Source: Gallionellaceae bacterium
Lineage (GTDB): Bacteria; Pseudomonadota; Gammaproteobacteria; Burkholderiales; Gallionellaceae
Assembly: GCA_003445795.1 (NCBI GenBank)
Contig: DMCN01000119.1
Location: 203-18,774 of the forward strand
Length of the DNA: 18,572 nucleotides
Reading direction: 5' to 3'
Shown here: one piece after another, positions 7,289 through 14,451 of the stretch
How the letters are laid out: each line of letters starts with the position of its first letter
Position numbering within the stretch: the stretch's first letter is position 1
Notes under the pieces: model-generated
What the model was told of the DNA's origin: nothing
The model's input: the letters and a program-made list of their open reading frames with translations, nothing else
Database searches by the model: none
Made by a program: the position numbers and the translations under genes

Positions 7289-8014
7289 CTATTTCCGCAC
7301 CGATGCCTGTTCGATAAGCACCTTGTAGCTATACCCCGCCCCGAAATCCTTATCCGTGGCGACGACACCTTCCACTGTCACCACATCGCCGACCTTCGCC
7401 GTGGCCGAAGTGGTCACGAGAATGTCGTTGCTGCCGTCTGCAGCCGAGCCCGAGCCGTCTTGCAGATGTATCCAGTTCGTCCCCATGATTTCGGCGTTGT
7501 ACTTCACCACCTTGCCGCGCACGACGACCGGCTTGCCTTTGAGTTCGGCGGACTTGGTCATGACCTCGGCCACGGTCATCGCGTTCGCACCGCCGGCCTT
7601 GTCCACCGGCGCCGCGTTGATGGTGTCCAGGTTCTTGCGCGGATTGACGGAGAACGCCGCGCCCAACGACGAAGAACCAGCCGGGCTGACATTCGGGCTG
7701 GCACCCGCACTGCCCAGTTTGCCGAACAGTATCTTCTTGAAGGTCTGGTTCAGCGCCTTGCTCTTGAAGTTCTCCATCACGATCACGTTCTCGACGGTGA
7801 CAGTATCGCCTTTCTTGACCGGCGCCTTGATCACTGCCGCCCAGATCTCGCCGCGGTCGGTATTGAGAAGGATATAGGTGAAGTTATCGATGTTCCTGAA
7901 CTTGAGGACCTTGCCTTGAACAGTGTCACCGGCCGGGCCTTGCGGTATACCGCCTTCTGCTGCCCAGGTGTACGATGCGGTTACGAAGAGGCAGATCGCC
8001 AACAGTGCTTTCAT
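7289..8014 (-). CDS. Exported protein with two OB-fold (NrfJ-like) domains
   Basis: The product has 241 residues. The frame is open further upstream to 8602, but the ATG at 8014 is chosen because it is preceded by AAGGAG (10-bp spacing) and starts a clean signal peptide, MKALLAICLFVTASYTWAAEG. Domain one (~30-100) has GKVLKFRNIDNFTYILLNT, IWAAVIKAPVKKGDTVTV and MENFKSKALNQTF. Domain two (~145-238) has VVVRGKVVKYNAEIMGTNWIHLQDGSG, GDVVTVEGVV and DKDFGAGYSYKVLIE. Both look like the exported OB-fold proteins found near cytochromes and annotated NrfJ-like or nucleotide-binding; true ligands are unknown. A Ser/Ala/Gly-rich linker joins them. An imperfect hairpin (CTTCA/TGAAG and GGCA/TGCC arms, 8058-8083) lies in the divergent gap upstream. 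Confidence 0.82.
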   Translation of the reverse strand: MKALLAICLFVTASYTWAAEGGIPQGPAGDTVQGKVLKFRNIDNFTYILLNTDRGEIWAAVIKAPVKKGDTVTVENVIVMENFKSKALNQTFKKILFGKLGSAGASPNVSPAGSSSLGAAFSVNPRKNLDTINAAPVDKAGGANAMTVAEVMTKSAELKGKPVVVRGKVVKYNAEIMGTNWIHLQDGSGSAADGSNDILVTTSATAKVGDVVTVEGVVATDKDFGAGYSYKVLIEQASVRK

Positions 8015-8189
8015 CTTGTGGATACTCCTTGTGATTGATCCGGGATAAGGGATTTGCTTCAGAAAGGCATTCTCTGCCTGAAGGTTTATTGCAATGCAAT
8101 TCTGTCGCACGGCGTTACAATACACCAAGATGCGCCGGGATATTTTCAGTAACGCAATGGTTTGTACTTTAATCACGGAAGGAATCACC

Positions 8190-8582
8190 ATGAAACCGTT
8201 TCTTAGATTAGTCGCTACCGTTTTTGCTGTTGCCTGTTTCTCGACTGCCCAGGCCACACCGCCTGCCGCGCAACCCGCCACTCCTGCACCGTCCGGACAT
8301 GGCGCACCCGAGGCCCCTCCCGTAAAAGTCCCAGACCTGCCCACACCCGCACTCCCGACACCGTCGATGGCTGCGCCTGTCACGCCGGCTCCTGTCGCGC
8401 CCCCGAACGTCAAGGCCGAGACCGCACCGGCCGCCACCACCAAACCCGCCCCCGCGAACAAGGGCACTACTGCCAGCGGCTCGGCTGCGCTGCCCGTTGG
8501 CGCTGCATGCATGACCAACTCCGTTTGCTCTTCCGGCAGGTGCTTTGTCATGGCCGGCGGGTCTGCGGGTGTCTGCAAGTGA
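8190..8582 (+). CDS. Exported Pro/Ala-rich protein with C-terminal four-Cys motif
   Basis: The product has 130 residues. The start at 8190 is preferred over an upstream in-frame ATG at 8094 because GGAAGGA (8177-8183) precedes it and the signal peptide MKPFLRLVATVFAVACFSTAQA begins there. Residues ~23-100 are low-complexity Pro/Ala/Thr and probably extended in the periplasm or outside the cell. The last ~28 residues form a compact Cys-rich tail: C107-x5-C113-x4-C118-x10-C129 with interspersed Gly and Ser, suggesting two disulfides. I do not recognise a named bacterial family; the tail superficially resembles small disulfide-knot modules. It is divergent from the OB-fold gene and followed by its own terminator at 8607. 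Confidence 0.75.
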   Translation: MKPFLRLVATVFAVACFSTAQATPPAAQPATPAPSGHGAPEAPPVKVPDLPTPALPTPSMAAPVTPAPVAPPNVKAETAPAATTKPAPANKGTTASGSAALPVGAACMTNSVCSSGRCFVMAGGSAGVCK

Positions 8583-8606
8583 TCTGATTCAACAAGATGC
8601 ACGTAT

Positions 8607-8634
8607 AAAAAGGCGGCCGGATGGTCGCCTTTTT
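8607..8634 (+). terminator. Hairpin terminator with GGCGGCC/GGTCGCC core
   Basis: AAAAAGGCGGCC (8607-8618) pairs with GGTCGCCTTTTT (8623-8634) around a GGAT loop, with one G-U pair when read on the plus strand, and is followed by ATTTTT. The same position would be an A-C mismatch on the minus strand, so it is directional and fits the plus-strand gene ending at 8582. Confidence 0.85.
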
Positions 8635-8703
8635 ATTTTTCTATCCGCAATGACTATCCCGTGCCGCTGGGTCAACGGTTATATCGGGATTTCAAATCAA
8701 TCG

Positions 8704-8723
8704 CTGTGGGCGTTAGCGCACAG
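8704..8723. promoter_or_regulatory. Near-palindromic site upstream of csbD
   Basis: CTGTGGGCGTTAGCGCACAG is an interrupted palindrome: CTGTG/CACAG outer arms plus an inner GC pair. It is centred about 80 bp upstream of the csbD ATG. A second small inverted repeat, GTTCA-ACC-TGAAC (8741-8753), lies between it and the gene. Either could be an operator or part of a stress promoter; no clean -35/-10 pair is visible. Confidence 0.4.
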
Positions 8724-8794
8724 ATTCGCGGCTCTTATTCGTTCAACCTGAACTTCCGCGGGATTTTCCTGTTAATCAAAGTGAAGGATTTAAA

Positions 8795-8968
8795 ATGAAC
8801 AAAAATCAGATCCAGGGTGCCGTCAAAGACATCGCAGGCAAAGTGCAGGAAGAAGCAGGCAAGCTGGTCGGCAACAAGGAACAGCAAGTCAAAGGTCTCA
8901 ACAAACAGATTTCCGGCAAGGCCGAGAAAGCCCTTGGCGATGTCAAGGACGCGATTAAGCACGCCTGA
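8795..8968 (+). CDS. CsbD family stress-response protein
   Basis: The product has 57 residues, below the usual ORF-length cut-off, with GAAGGA (8783-8788) six bases before the ATG. The sequence is highly charged and helical with internal near-repeats (IQGAVKDIAGKVQEEAGKLVGN, then KQISGKAEKALGDVKDAIKHA), which is the CsbD pattern. CsbD-type proteins are small, abundant, hydrophilic proteins induced by general stress or stationary phase in several bacteria; their molecular role is not settled. The lipoprotein gene follows after 29 bp, so the two are likely co-transcribed and end at the 9207 terminator. Confidence 0.9.
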   Translation: MNKNQIQGAVKDIAGKVQEEAGKLVGNKEQQVKGLNKQISGKAEKALGDVKDAIKHA

Positions 8969-8997
8969 AGTTCGTTCCATCATCCGGAGATATAAAA

Positions 8998-9189
8998 ATG
9001 AAATTGATCAAACCCCTCAGCATGACCATCATCATGAGTGCATTCATTGCGATGCTGGTCGGCTGCGAGAAAGAAGGCCCGGTAGAGAAAGCCGGCAAGT
9101 CGGTCGATCACGCAGTCGATAAAACCGGCCAGCAGATTGAAAAGGCCGGCGACAAGATTCAGGACGCATCCAAGAGCGACAAAAAGTAA
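8998..9189 (+). CDS. Small lipoprotein with amphipathic helical tail
   Basis: The product has 63 residues. The signal sequence is followed by lipobox LVGC with lipidated C23; Glu at +2 does not match the Asp retention signal, so outer-membrane location is expected. The mature part is a lysine- and glutamate-rich helix with heptad-like repetition (VEKAGKSVDHAVDKTGQQIEKAGDKIQDA), which resembles the neighbouring CsbD protein in texture and also entericidin-type or YqjD-type stress proteins. A good GGAG site precedes the ATG. It is probably the second gene of a stress operon with csbD. Confidence 0.82.
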   Translation: MKLIKPLSMTIIMSAFIAMLVGCEKEGPVEKAGKSVDHAVDKTGQQIEKAGDKIQDASKSDKK

Positions 9190-9206
9190 TTATTCATGTT
9201 GCTGCA

Positions 9207-9242
9207 AAAACCAAAGGCGACCGTTCGGTCGCCTTTGGTTTT
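9207..9242. terminator. Bidirectional hairpin terminator with GGCGACC core
   Basis: AAAACCAAAGGCGACC (9207-9222) and its exact complement (9227-9242) make a 16-bp perfect stem with a GTTC loop. It sits 17 bp after the lipoprotein stop on the plus strand and 5 bp after the stop of the 37-residue minus-strand ORF, so it can serve both convergent units. Confidence 0.9.
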
Positions 9243-9247
9243 CCTGT

Positions 9248-9361
9248 TTACGGCAGGGTCATGCCCGCAAGATTCCACGAGGCTTTGAAGTTGTATCCTT
9301 TACCCCGGTAGAACCGGTAGTTCCCAATGAAGCGCGTAAGCCTGGATATTGTGCTTGTCAT
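9248..9361 (-). CDS. Putative small basic protein, 37 residues
   Basis: The ATG at 9361 is preceded by AAGGAAAC (7-bp spacing) and the frame ends at 9248. The product begins MTSTISRLTRFIGNYRFYRG and ends ASWNLAGMTLP, and is rich in Arg, aromatic and small residues. A longer in-frame version starts at 9466, but its extra residues look unlike a gene and have no ribosome site. Support comes from the ribosome site, the stop lying directly before a bidirectional terminator, and the lack of another gene in this 220-bp gap. I do not recognise the family. It could be a small membrane-associated protein, or noise. Confidence 0.5.
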   Translation of the reverse strand: MTSTISRLTRFIGNYRFYRGKGYNFKASWNLAGMTLP

Positions 9362-9464
9362 GATCGTTTCCTTCGTGAATTGGAGCCTTGGTAGACTTAC
9401 TGCACGATGATAGGAGATGAGCAAGCGCATTTCTGTACGACCACCAACATAGCAGCCATCACGC

Positions 9465-9499
9465 AATGAAAAAGGCGACCAAAGGTCGCCTTTTTCATT
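9465..9499. terminator. Hairpin terminator of purL with GGCGACC core
   Basis: AATGAAAAAGGCGACC (9465-9480) and its exact complement (9484-9499) form a 16-bp stem with an AAA loop, 15 bp beyond the purL stop codon on the minus strand. The minus-strand 3' arm ends in a CCTTTTTC tract. Confidence 0.88.
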
Positions 9500-9514
9500 T
9501 ACATCAAGCTGTTA

Positions 9515-12500
9515 CTAGTCCACCCACTTCCTCGCATTCAGGAACATGCGCATCCACGCGCCGTTCTCCTTCCACTCCTTCGGATACCAGGAGTTCTGCA
9601 CAGCGCGGAACACGCGCTCGGGGTGCGGCATCATGATGCTGAAGCGGCCGTCCGGGGTGGTGAGTCCGGTGATGCCCTGCGGCGAACCGTTGGGGTTGAG
9701 CGGATAGGTGGTGGTCGCCTTGCCGTAGTGGTCGACATAGCGCAGCGTGACCAGCGGTTGTGCGTCATGCAGGCGCTTGGTGCCGCCGAAGTCGGCATAG
9801 CCTTCGCCGTGGGCGACGACGATGGGCATGCGGCTGCCGGCCATGCCGTCGAACAGGATGGACGAGGACTGCTGTACTTCCACCATGACGAAACGCGCTT
9901 CGAACTGTTCCGACTGGTTGCGCCCGAAGTGCGCCCAGTTCTCCGCACCGGGGATGATCTCGTGCAGGTTGCTCATCATCTGGCAGCCGTTGCACACACC
10001 GAGTGCAAAGGTATCGTTACGCTGGAAGAAGGCCTCGAATTCGTCGCGCGCTTTGGGGTTGAACAGGATGGATTTGGCCCAGCCCTCGCCTGCACCCAGC
10101 ACGTCGCCGTAAGAGAAGCCACCACAAGCCACTACGCCCTTGAAATCGGCCAGCTTCACGCGACCGCTGATGATGTCGCTCATGTGCACGTCCACGGCGG
10201 CAAATCCGGCACGGTCGAAGGCCGCGGCCATCTCGACCTGACCGTTGACGCCCTGCTCGCGCAGGATGGCCATTTTGGGACGGGACTTCAGCAATGCCGG
10301 TGCGATGCCTTCGTTGAGGTCGTAGCTGAGTTGTACGTGCAGCCCCGGGTCTTTCGCGTCCAACGTTCGGTCGAACTCCTGCTGTGCGCAAACCGGATTG
10401 TCGCGCAGCTTTTGCAACTGGTAAGTCGTCTCGGACCAGATGCGGCGCAGCGCAATGGCGTTGTCGCTGAACAGCGTGGTCTTGCCGCGCGTGATGTTGA
10501 TGGTGCCGCTGGTGTTGAGTCTTGCCACCTCGTGCACGTTGGAACAGCCCGCCTCTTCACACAGCACGAACAGGTCGGCCAGATCGTCGCGGCGCACCTG
10601 TACCAGTGCACCCAGCTCCTCGTTGAGCAGCACGGCGAGGTCGTCGCCCTTCAGTTCGTCGAGGCGGATGTCGAGGCCGATATGCGAGGCGAAGCTCATC
10701 TCGCACAGCGCGGCCAGCATGCCGCCGTCGGAACGGTCGTGATAGGCCAGCAGTTTGCCGTCGCGGTTGAGACGCTGGATCAGGTTGAAGAAAGCCTTGA
10801 GCTTCCTGGCGCTGTCCACATCCGGTGCCACATCGCCGACCTGCTTGTACACCTGCGCCAGCGCGGAGCCACCCATACGGTTCTTGCCCGCACCGAGGTC
10901 GAACAGTAAAACCACGGTGTCGGTATCGGCCGCGAGTTGCGGGGTGAGTGTCTTGCGCGCATCGCTGCACGGTGCGAAGGCAGTGACGATGAGCGACAGC
11001 GGTGCAGTCACGGCTTTGTTCTGTTCGCCCTCTTTCCACGTTGTCTTCATCGACATCGAGTCCTTGCCCACCGGGATACTGATACCCAGCTCCGGGCACA
11101 GTTCCATGCCCACGGCCTTGACGGTGTCGAACAGCGCGGCGTCCTCGCCGTGGTGTCCGGCAGCGGCCATCCAGTTGGCGGAGAGTTTGATGTCGCCGAT
11201 CTTCTCAATCTGCGCGGCGGCGATGTTGGTGATGGCCTCGCCGATGGCCATGCGGCCGGATGCGGGCGCATTGAGCACGGCGATGGGTGTGCGTTCGCCG
11301 AGCGCGAAGGCTTCGGCCAGATTGGTGTTGTAACCCATCAGGGTGACGGCCACATCGGCCACCGGCACTTGCCAGGGGCCGACCATCTGGTCGCGCGCGG
11401 TGAAGCCGCCCACGGTGCGGTCGCCGATGGAGATGAGGAAGGTCTTGTCGGCCACGGAGGGCAGACGCAGCACGCGCTCGATCGCTTCTTTCAGCACGAC
11501 ACCGCTGGTGTCGAACTTCGGCAACGAGACTTTCTCGCGCTGCACCTTGCGCGTCATCTTGGGCGGCTTGCCCAGCAGTACGGAGAGCGGCATGTCCACC
11601 GCATTGTTGTCGAATTCTGCGTCATGCACGATGAGCTGGTCTTCGCGGATGGCGGTGCCGAGTACGGCGAAGGGGCAGCGCTCGCGTTCGCACAGTGCCT
11701 GGAACTCCAGTACGCGCTCGACCGGAATGGCGAGCACGTAGCGCTCCTGCGCTTCGTTGCTCCAGATCTGCATCGGCGACATGCCGCGCTCTTCGGACGG
11801 CACCGAACGCAATTCGAACTTCGCACCCTTGCCACCGCCGTGTACCAGTTCCGGCAGCGCGTTGGAGATGCCGCCCGCGCCGACGTCATGGATGGAGAGG
11901 ATGGGATTGTTGTCGCCCATCTGCCAGCAGCGGTCGATGACTTCCTGCGCACGGCGCTGCATCTCGGGGTTGCCGCGCTGTACGGAATCGAAGTCCAGGT
12001 TCTCGGCGTTGGCGCCGGTATCCATACTGGAGGCCGCGCCACCGCCGAGACCGATGAGCATGCCGGGGCCGCCGAGCTGGATCAGCACTGCGCCGGTCGG
12101 CAGATCGTGCTTGTGCGTGTGGGAGGCCGAGATGCTGCCGACGCCGCCCGCCAGCATGATGGGCTTGTGGTAGCCGCGCATCTCGCCGTTGACGCTCTCT
12201 TCGAAGGTGCGGAAGTAGCCGGTCAGATTGGGACGGCCGAATTCGTTGTTGAACGCGGCGCCGCCTAGCGGGCCGTCGATCATGATTTGCAGCGGGGTGG
12301 CGATACGCCCCGGCTTGCCGTAGGGATTCGTTTCCCAGGGTTGTTCGAAACCGGGGATATTCAAATTGGAAACCGAGAAGCCGACCAGACCAGCCTTGGG
12401 CTTGGAGCCGGAGCCGGTGGCGCCCTCGTCGCGAATCTCGCCGCCGGAACCTGTCGCCGCACCGGCGAACGGCGCGATGGCGGTCGGGTGATTGTGCGTC

Positions 12501-13396
12501 TCAACCTTCATCAGGGTATGGGTGAGTTCCTTGCTGAAGGCATAGGCCCCGCCTTCGCGCGGGTAGAAGCGCTCGATCTCGGCGCCTTCGATGACGGAGG
12601 AGTTGTCGGAGTAAGCGACAACGGTGCCTTCAGGATGCAGCTTGTGGGTGTTGCGGATCATGCCGAACAGCGAGATGGCCTGCTGTTCGTCGTCGATGAT
12701 CCAGTCGGCGTTGAAGATCTTGTGGCGGCAGTGTTCGGAGTTGGCCTGCGCGAACATCATCAGTTCAACATCGGTGGGGTTGCGGCCCAACTTGGTGAAG
12801 TTATCCACCAGGTAGTCGATCTCGTCAGCGGAAAGCGCCAGACCCAGTTCGCGGTTGGCGGCTTCCAGCGCGGCCTTGCCGCCCTTGAGGATGTCCACGG
12901 TCGAGAGCGGCTGCGGTTTGCCATGCTGGAATATCCGCGCTTCCAGTCCGGTCACTTCAGCGATGACCGACTCGGTCATGCGGTCGTGCAGCAGCGGCAG
13001 TACGGCTTTCTTGTCCGCCTCGGAGAGGTGCTTGCCGCCTTTGCCTTTCAGGTAATACACCACGCCGCGTTCGATGCGGCTGACTTGCGGCAATGCGCAA
13101 TGGCGGGCGATGTCGGTGGCCTTGGACGACCACGGCGAGATGGTGCCGAGGCGCGGCACCACCAGCATGCTCTGCGTCGAAATGGCGCACTCGGGTTCGC
13201 CGGCCTGCTTGTCGATGCCGAGCAGGCGGTCGAGCAAGGCGGCGTCGGCCGGTGCCAGCGGCGCGGCCAGCTCGGTGAAATAGCAGTGGCGGGTGTCTTC
13301 GAGGGTGACGCCGGACTTGGTGGCGGCCAGCGCTGCGCGCAGCTTGTCGAGACGGAAGGAGGAAAGAGCGGCTTTACCTATCGAGGTACGGAACAT
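9515..13396 (-). CDS. purL: Phosphoribosylformylglycinamidine synthase, single-chain PurL
   Basis: The product has 1293 residues, matching the large fused PurL of gammaproteobacteria and betaproteobacteria (about 1295). It converts FGAR, glutamine and ATP to FGAM in cytoplasmic purine synthesis. In order there are an N-terminal PurS-like region (~1-150), a linker, two AIR-synthase-like halves, and a C-terminal class I glutaminase (~1035-1293). The signature VETHNHPTAIAPF lies near H301, followed by GATGSGGEIRDEGATG. The glutaminase nucleophile is in LGVCNGCQ at C1135, the same number as in the Salmonella enzyme, and the His/Glu partners are in HPERVFR (about H1258, E1260). It is a stand-alone gene with its own terminator, divergent from nnrD. 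Confidence 0.97.
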   Translation of the reverse strand: MFRTSIGKAALSSFRLDKLRAALAATKSGVTLEDTRHCYFTELAAPLAPADAALLDRLLGIDKQAGEPECAISTQSMLVVPRLGTISPWSSKATDIARHCALPQVSRIERGVVYYLKGKGGKHLSEADKKAVLPLLHDRMTESVIAEVTGLEARIFQHGKPQPLSTVDILKGGKAALEAANRELGLALSADEIDYLVDNFTKLGRNPTDVELMMFAQANSEHCRHKIFNADWIIDDEQQAISLFGMIRNTHKLHPEGTVVAYSDNSSVIEGAEIERFYPREGGAYAFSKELTHTLMKVETHNHPTAIAPFAGAATGSGGEIRDEGATGSGSKPKAGLVGFSVSNLNIPGFEQPWETNPYGKPGRIATPLQIMIDGPLGGAAFNNEFGRPNLTGYFRTFEESVNGEMRGYHKPIMLAGGVGSISASHTHKHDLPTGAVLIQLGGPGMLIGLGGGAASSMDTGANAENLDFDSVQRGNPEMQRRAQEVIDRCWQMGDNNPILSIHDVGAGGISNALPELVHGGGKGAKFELRSVPSEERGMSPMQIWSNEAQERYVLAIPVERVLEFQALCERERCPFAVLGTAIREDQLIVHDAEFDNNAVDMPLSVLLGKPPKMTRKVQREKVSLPKFDTSGVVLKEAIERVLRLPSVADKTFLISIGDRTVGGFTARDQMVGPWQVPVADVAVTLMGYNTNLAEAFALGERTPIAVLNAPASGRMAIGEAITNIAAAQIEKIGDIKLSANWMAAAGHHGEDAALFDTVKAVGMELCPELGISIPVGKDSMSMKTTWKEGEQNKAVTAPLSLIVTAFAPCSDARKTLTPQLAADTDTVVLLFDLGAGKNRMGGSALAQVYKQVGDVAPDVDSARKLKAFFNLIQRLNRDGKLLAYHDRSDGGMLAALCEMSFASHIGLDIRLDELKGDDLAVLLNEELGALVQVRRDDLADLFVLCEEAGCSNVHEVARLNTSGTINITRGKTTLFSDNAIALRRIWSETTYQLQKLRDNPVCAQQEFDRTLDAKDPGLHVQLSYDLNEGIAPALLKSRPKMAILREQGVNGQVEMAAAFDRAGFAAVDVHMSDIISGRVKLADFKGVVACGGFSYGDVLGAGEGWAKSILFNPKARDEFEAFFQRNDTFALGVCNGCQMMSNLHEIIPGAENWAHFGRNQSEQFEARFVMVEVQQSSSILFDGMAGSRMPIVVAHGEGYADFGGTKRLHDAQPLVTLRYVDHYGKATTTYPLNPNGSPQGITGLTTPDGRFSIMMPHPERVFRAVQNSWYPKEWKENGAWMRMFLNARKWVD

Positions 13397-13432
13397 GACT
13401 CGGTCACTTTAAGGCGTTGGGAACAGGTTGCA

Positions 13433-13440
13433 ATTATAAT
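13433..13440. promoter_or_regulatory. Shared -10-like region between purL and nnrD
   Basis: ATTATAAT contains TATAAT on the plus strand (13435-13440) and on the minus strand (13438-13433). It lies midway in the 76-bp divergent gap. Neither direction has a good -35 at standard spacing, so this is only a candidate for divergent overlapping promoters. Confidence 0.4.
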
Positions 13441-13472
13441 GCAGCCGAACTCACAAACTCAGGGAAAACAGC

Positions 13473-14438
13473 ATGCCGACCGTCATCACCCGCAAACAAG
13501 TCGCCGCCTTCCTCAAACCGCGCCCCAAAGACAGCCACAAAGGCCTGTTCGGCACGGTCACCGTCATCGGCGGGGCCAACGGCATGGCCGGTGCAGCGCT
13601 GCTGGCCGGGCGCGCGGCGCTCAAGATGGGTGCGGGTTGCGTGCATGTCGGCCTGCTGGCGGACAACGCGCCGGTGGTGGATATCAATTGCCCCGAGCTG
13701 ATGCTGCATACGGCGGCCGAGGCGCTGAACTTGGCCCGTCATTCCGGCGCAGGCCGGAATCCAGCAAAAACAAATACCCCGCAAAGCGGACAAAACCAAA
13801 ATGATGGCCCGCTTTCGCGGGAGACTTCAAATCAACTGGATTCCGGCCTGCGCCGGAATGCCGCGGATGTACTGGTGATCGGCTGCGGCCTCGGCCAGAG
13901 CCTGCCCGCGCAAAAGCTGCTGTACGATGCCCTGATGCTGGACGTGGCGCTGGTGGTGGATGCCGACGCGCTCAACCTGATCGCCCAGCGCCCGGACCTG
14001 CGCGGCATGCTGCATGGGCGCAAGTCCCCTGCCGTGTTCACGCCCCACCCCGGCGAAGCCGCACACCTGCTGGGCAGCAAGACCGAAGAGGTACAGGGCG
14101 ACCGCCCGCACTCTGCGCTGAGCCTGGTGAAGCGACTGGGCGGCAGCGTGGTGCTGAAAGGCGCGGGCAGCCTCTGCGCCACACGCGAAGCGAAGCTCTA
14201 TATCAACCAGACCGGCAACCCCGGCATGAGCTCCGCAGGCATGGGCGATGTCTTGGCCGGCATGATCGCCGCCTTCATCGCGCAGGGACTGGGCGCGGAC
14301 CAGGCGATGCTGCTGGCGGTACACCTGCACGGCGCGGCGGGCGACGAACTGGCAAAACAGCAGGCCACCCTCGGCATGAGCGCAACCGAAGTGACGGAAT
14401 GGGCCCGCTGGCTGCTGAACAGGATCGCTCCAAACTAA
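13473..14438 (+). CDS. nnrD: ADP/ATP-dependent NAD(P)H-hydrate dehydratase carrying an in-frame repeat insertion
   Basis: The product has 321 residues of the YjeF C-terminal/ribokinase-like fold. The enzyme repairs hydrated NADH or NADPH back to the active cofactor at the cost of ATP or ADP. Visible landmarks are GMAGAALLAGRAALKMGAGCVHVG (~33-56), VIGCGLGQS after the insertion, VFTPHPGEAAHLLG, VVLKGAGSL and NPGMSSAGMGDVLAGMIAAF, which is the nucleotide-binding and catalytic block. There is no N-terminal epimerase (NnrE) domain, so it is a stand-alone dehydratase. Residues ~90-130 (starting HSGAGRNPAK) are encoded by a 121-bp palindromic repeat; without them the protein would be about 280 residues, the usual length. 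The frame stays open across the insert. AGGGAAAA precedes the ATG. Confidence 0.93.
   Translation: MPTVITRKQVAAFLKPRPKDSHKGLFGTVTVIGGANGMAGAALLAGRAALKMGAGCVHVGLLADNAPVVDINCPELMLHTAAEALNLARHSGAGRNPAKTNTPQSGQNQNDGPLSRETSNQLDSGLRRNAADVLVIGCGLGQSLPAQKLLYDALMLDVALVVDADALNLIAQRPDLRGMLHGRKSPAVFTPHPGEAAHLLGSKTEEVQGDRPHSALSLVKRLGGSVVLKGAGSLCATREAKLYINQTGNPGMSSAGMGDVLAGMIAAFIAQGLGADQAMLLAVHLHGAAGDELAKQQATLGMSATEVTEWARWLLNRIAPN
13740..13860. repeat. 121-bp palindromic repeat element inside nnrD
   Basis: The ends are a perfect 25-bp inverted repeat: 13740-13764 (starts CATTCCGGCGCAGG) and 13836-13860 (ends GCGCCGGAATG). The interior holds two smaller palindromes, CCGC-AAA-GCGG (near 13779) and CCCGC-TTTC-GCGGG (near 13808), which are also largely complementary to each other. 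The whole element could therefore fold into one long hairpin. The outer arms belong to the widespread ATTCC(c/g)GC...GGAAT palindrome class, comparable to neisserial dRS3 or REP-type repeats, whose translation gives HSGAGRNP or WIPAxAGMT. No transposase and no clear target duplication are visible. It is probably a non-autonomous mobile repeat. Confidence 0.92.
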
Positions 14439-14451
14439 AGGTCTTCCAGCC

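Noticed and set aside
7271..8038. 255-codon plus-strand open frame opposite the OB-fold gene
   Set aside because: It has no ribosome site and unlikely composition, and begins at the edge of a terminator hairpin; the minus-strand gene is well supported.
8015..8602. Upstream extension of the OB-fold ORF to an ATG at 8602
   Set aside because: It would overlap the divergent 8190 gene antisense; the signal peptide and ribosome site place the start at 8014.
13434..13799. Minus-strand ORF containing FCWIPACAGMT
   Set aside because: This is the reverse translation of the palindromic repeat plus antisense nnrD, a familiar false ORF for this repeat class.
9623..13804. Long plus-strand open frames of 428 to 505 codons opposite purL
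   Set aside because: They are antisense to a full-length purL with intact motifs, have low-complexity His/Gly/Asp/Val-rich translations and no ribosome sites; they reflect codon bias at high GC.
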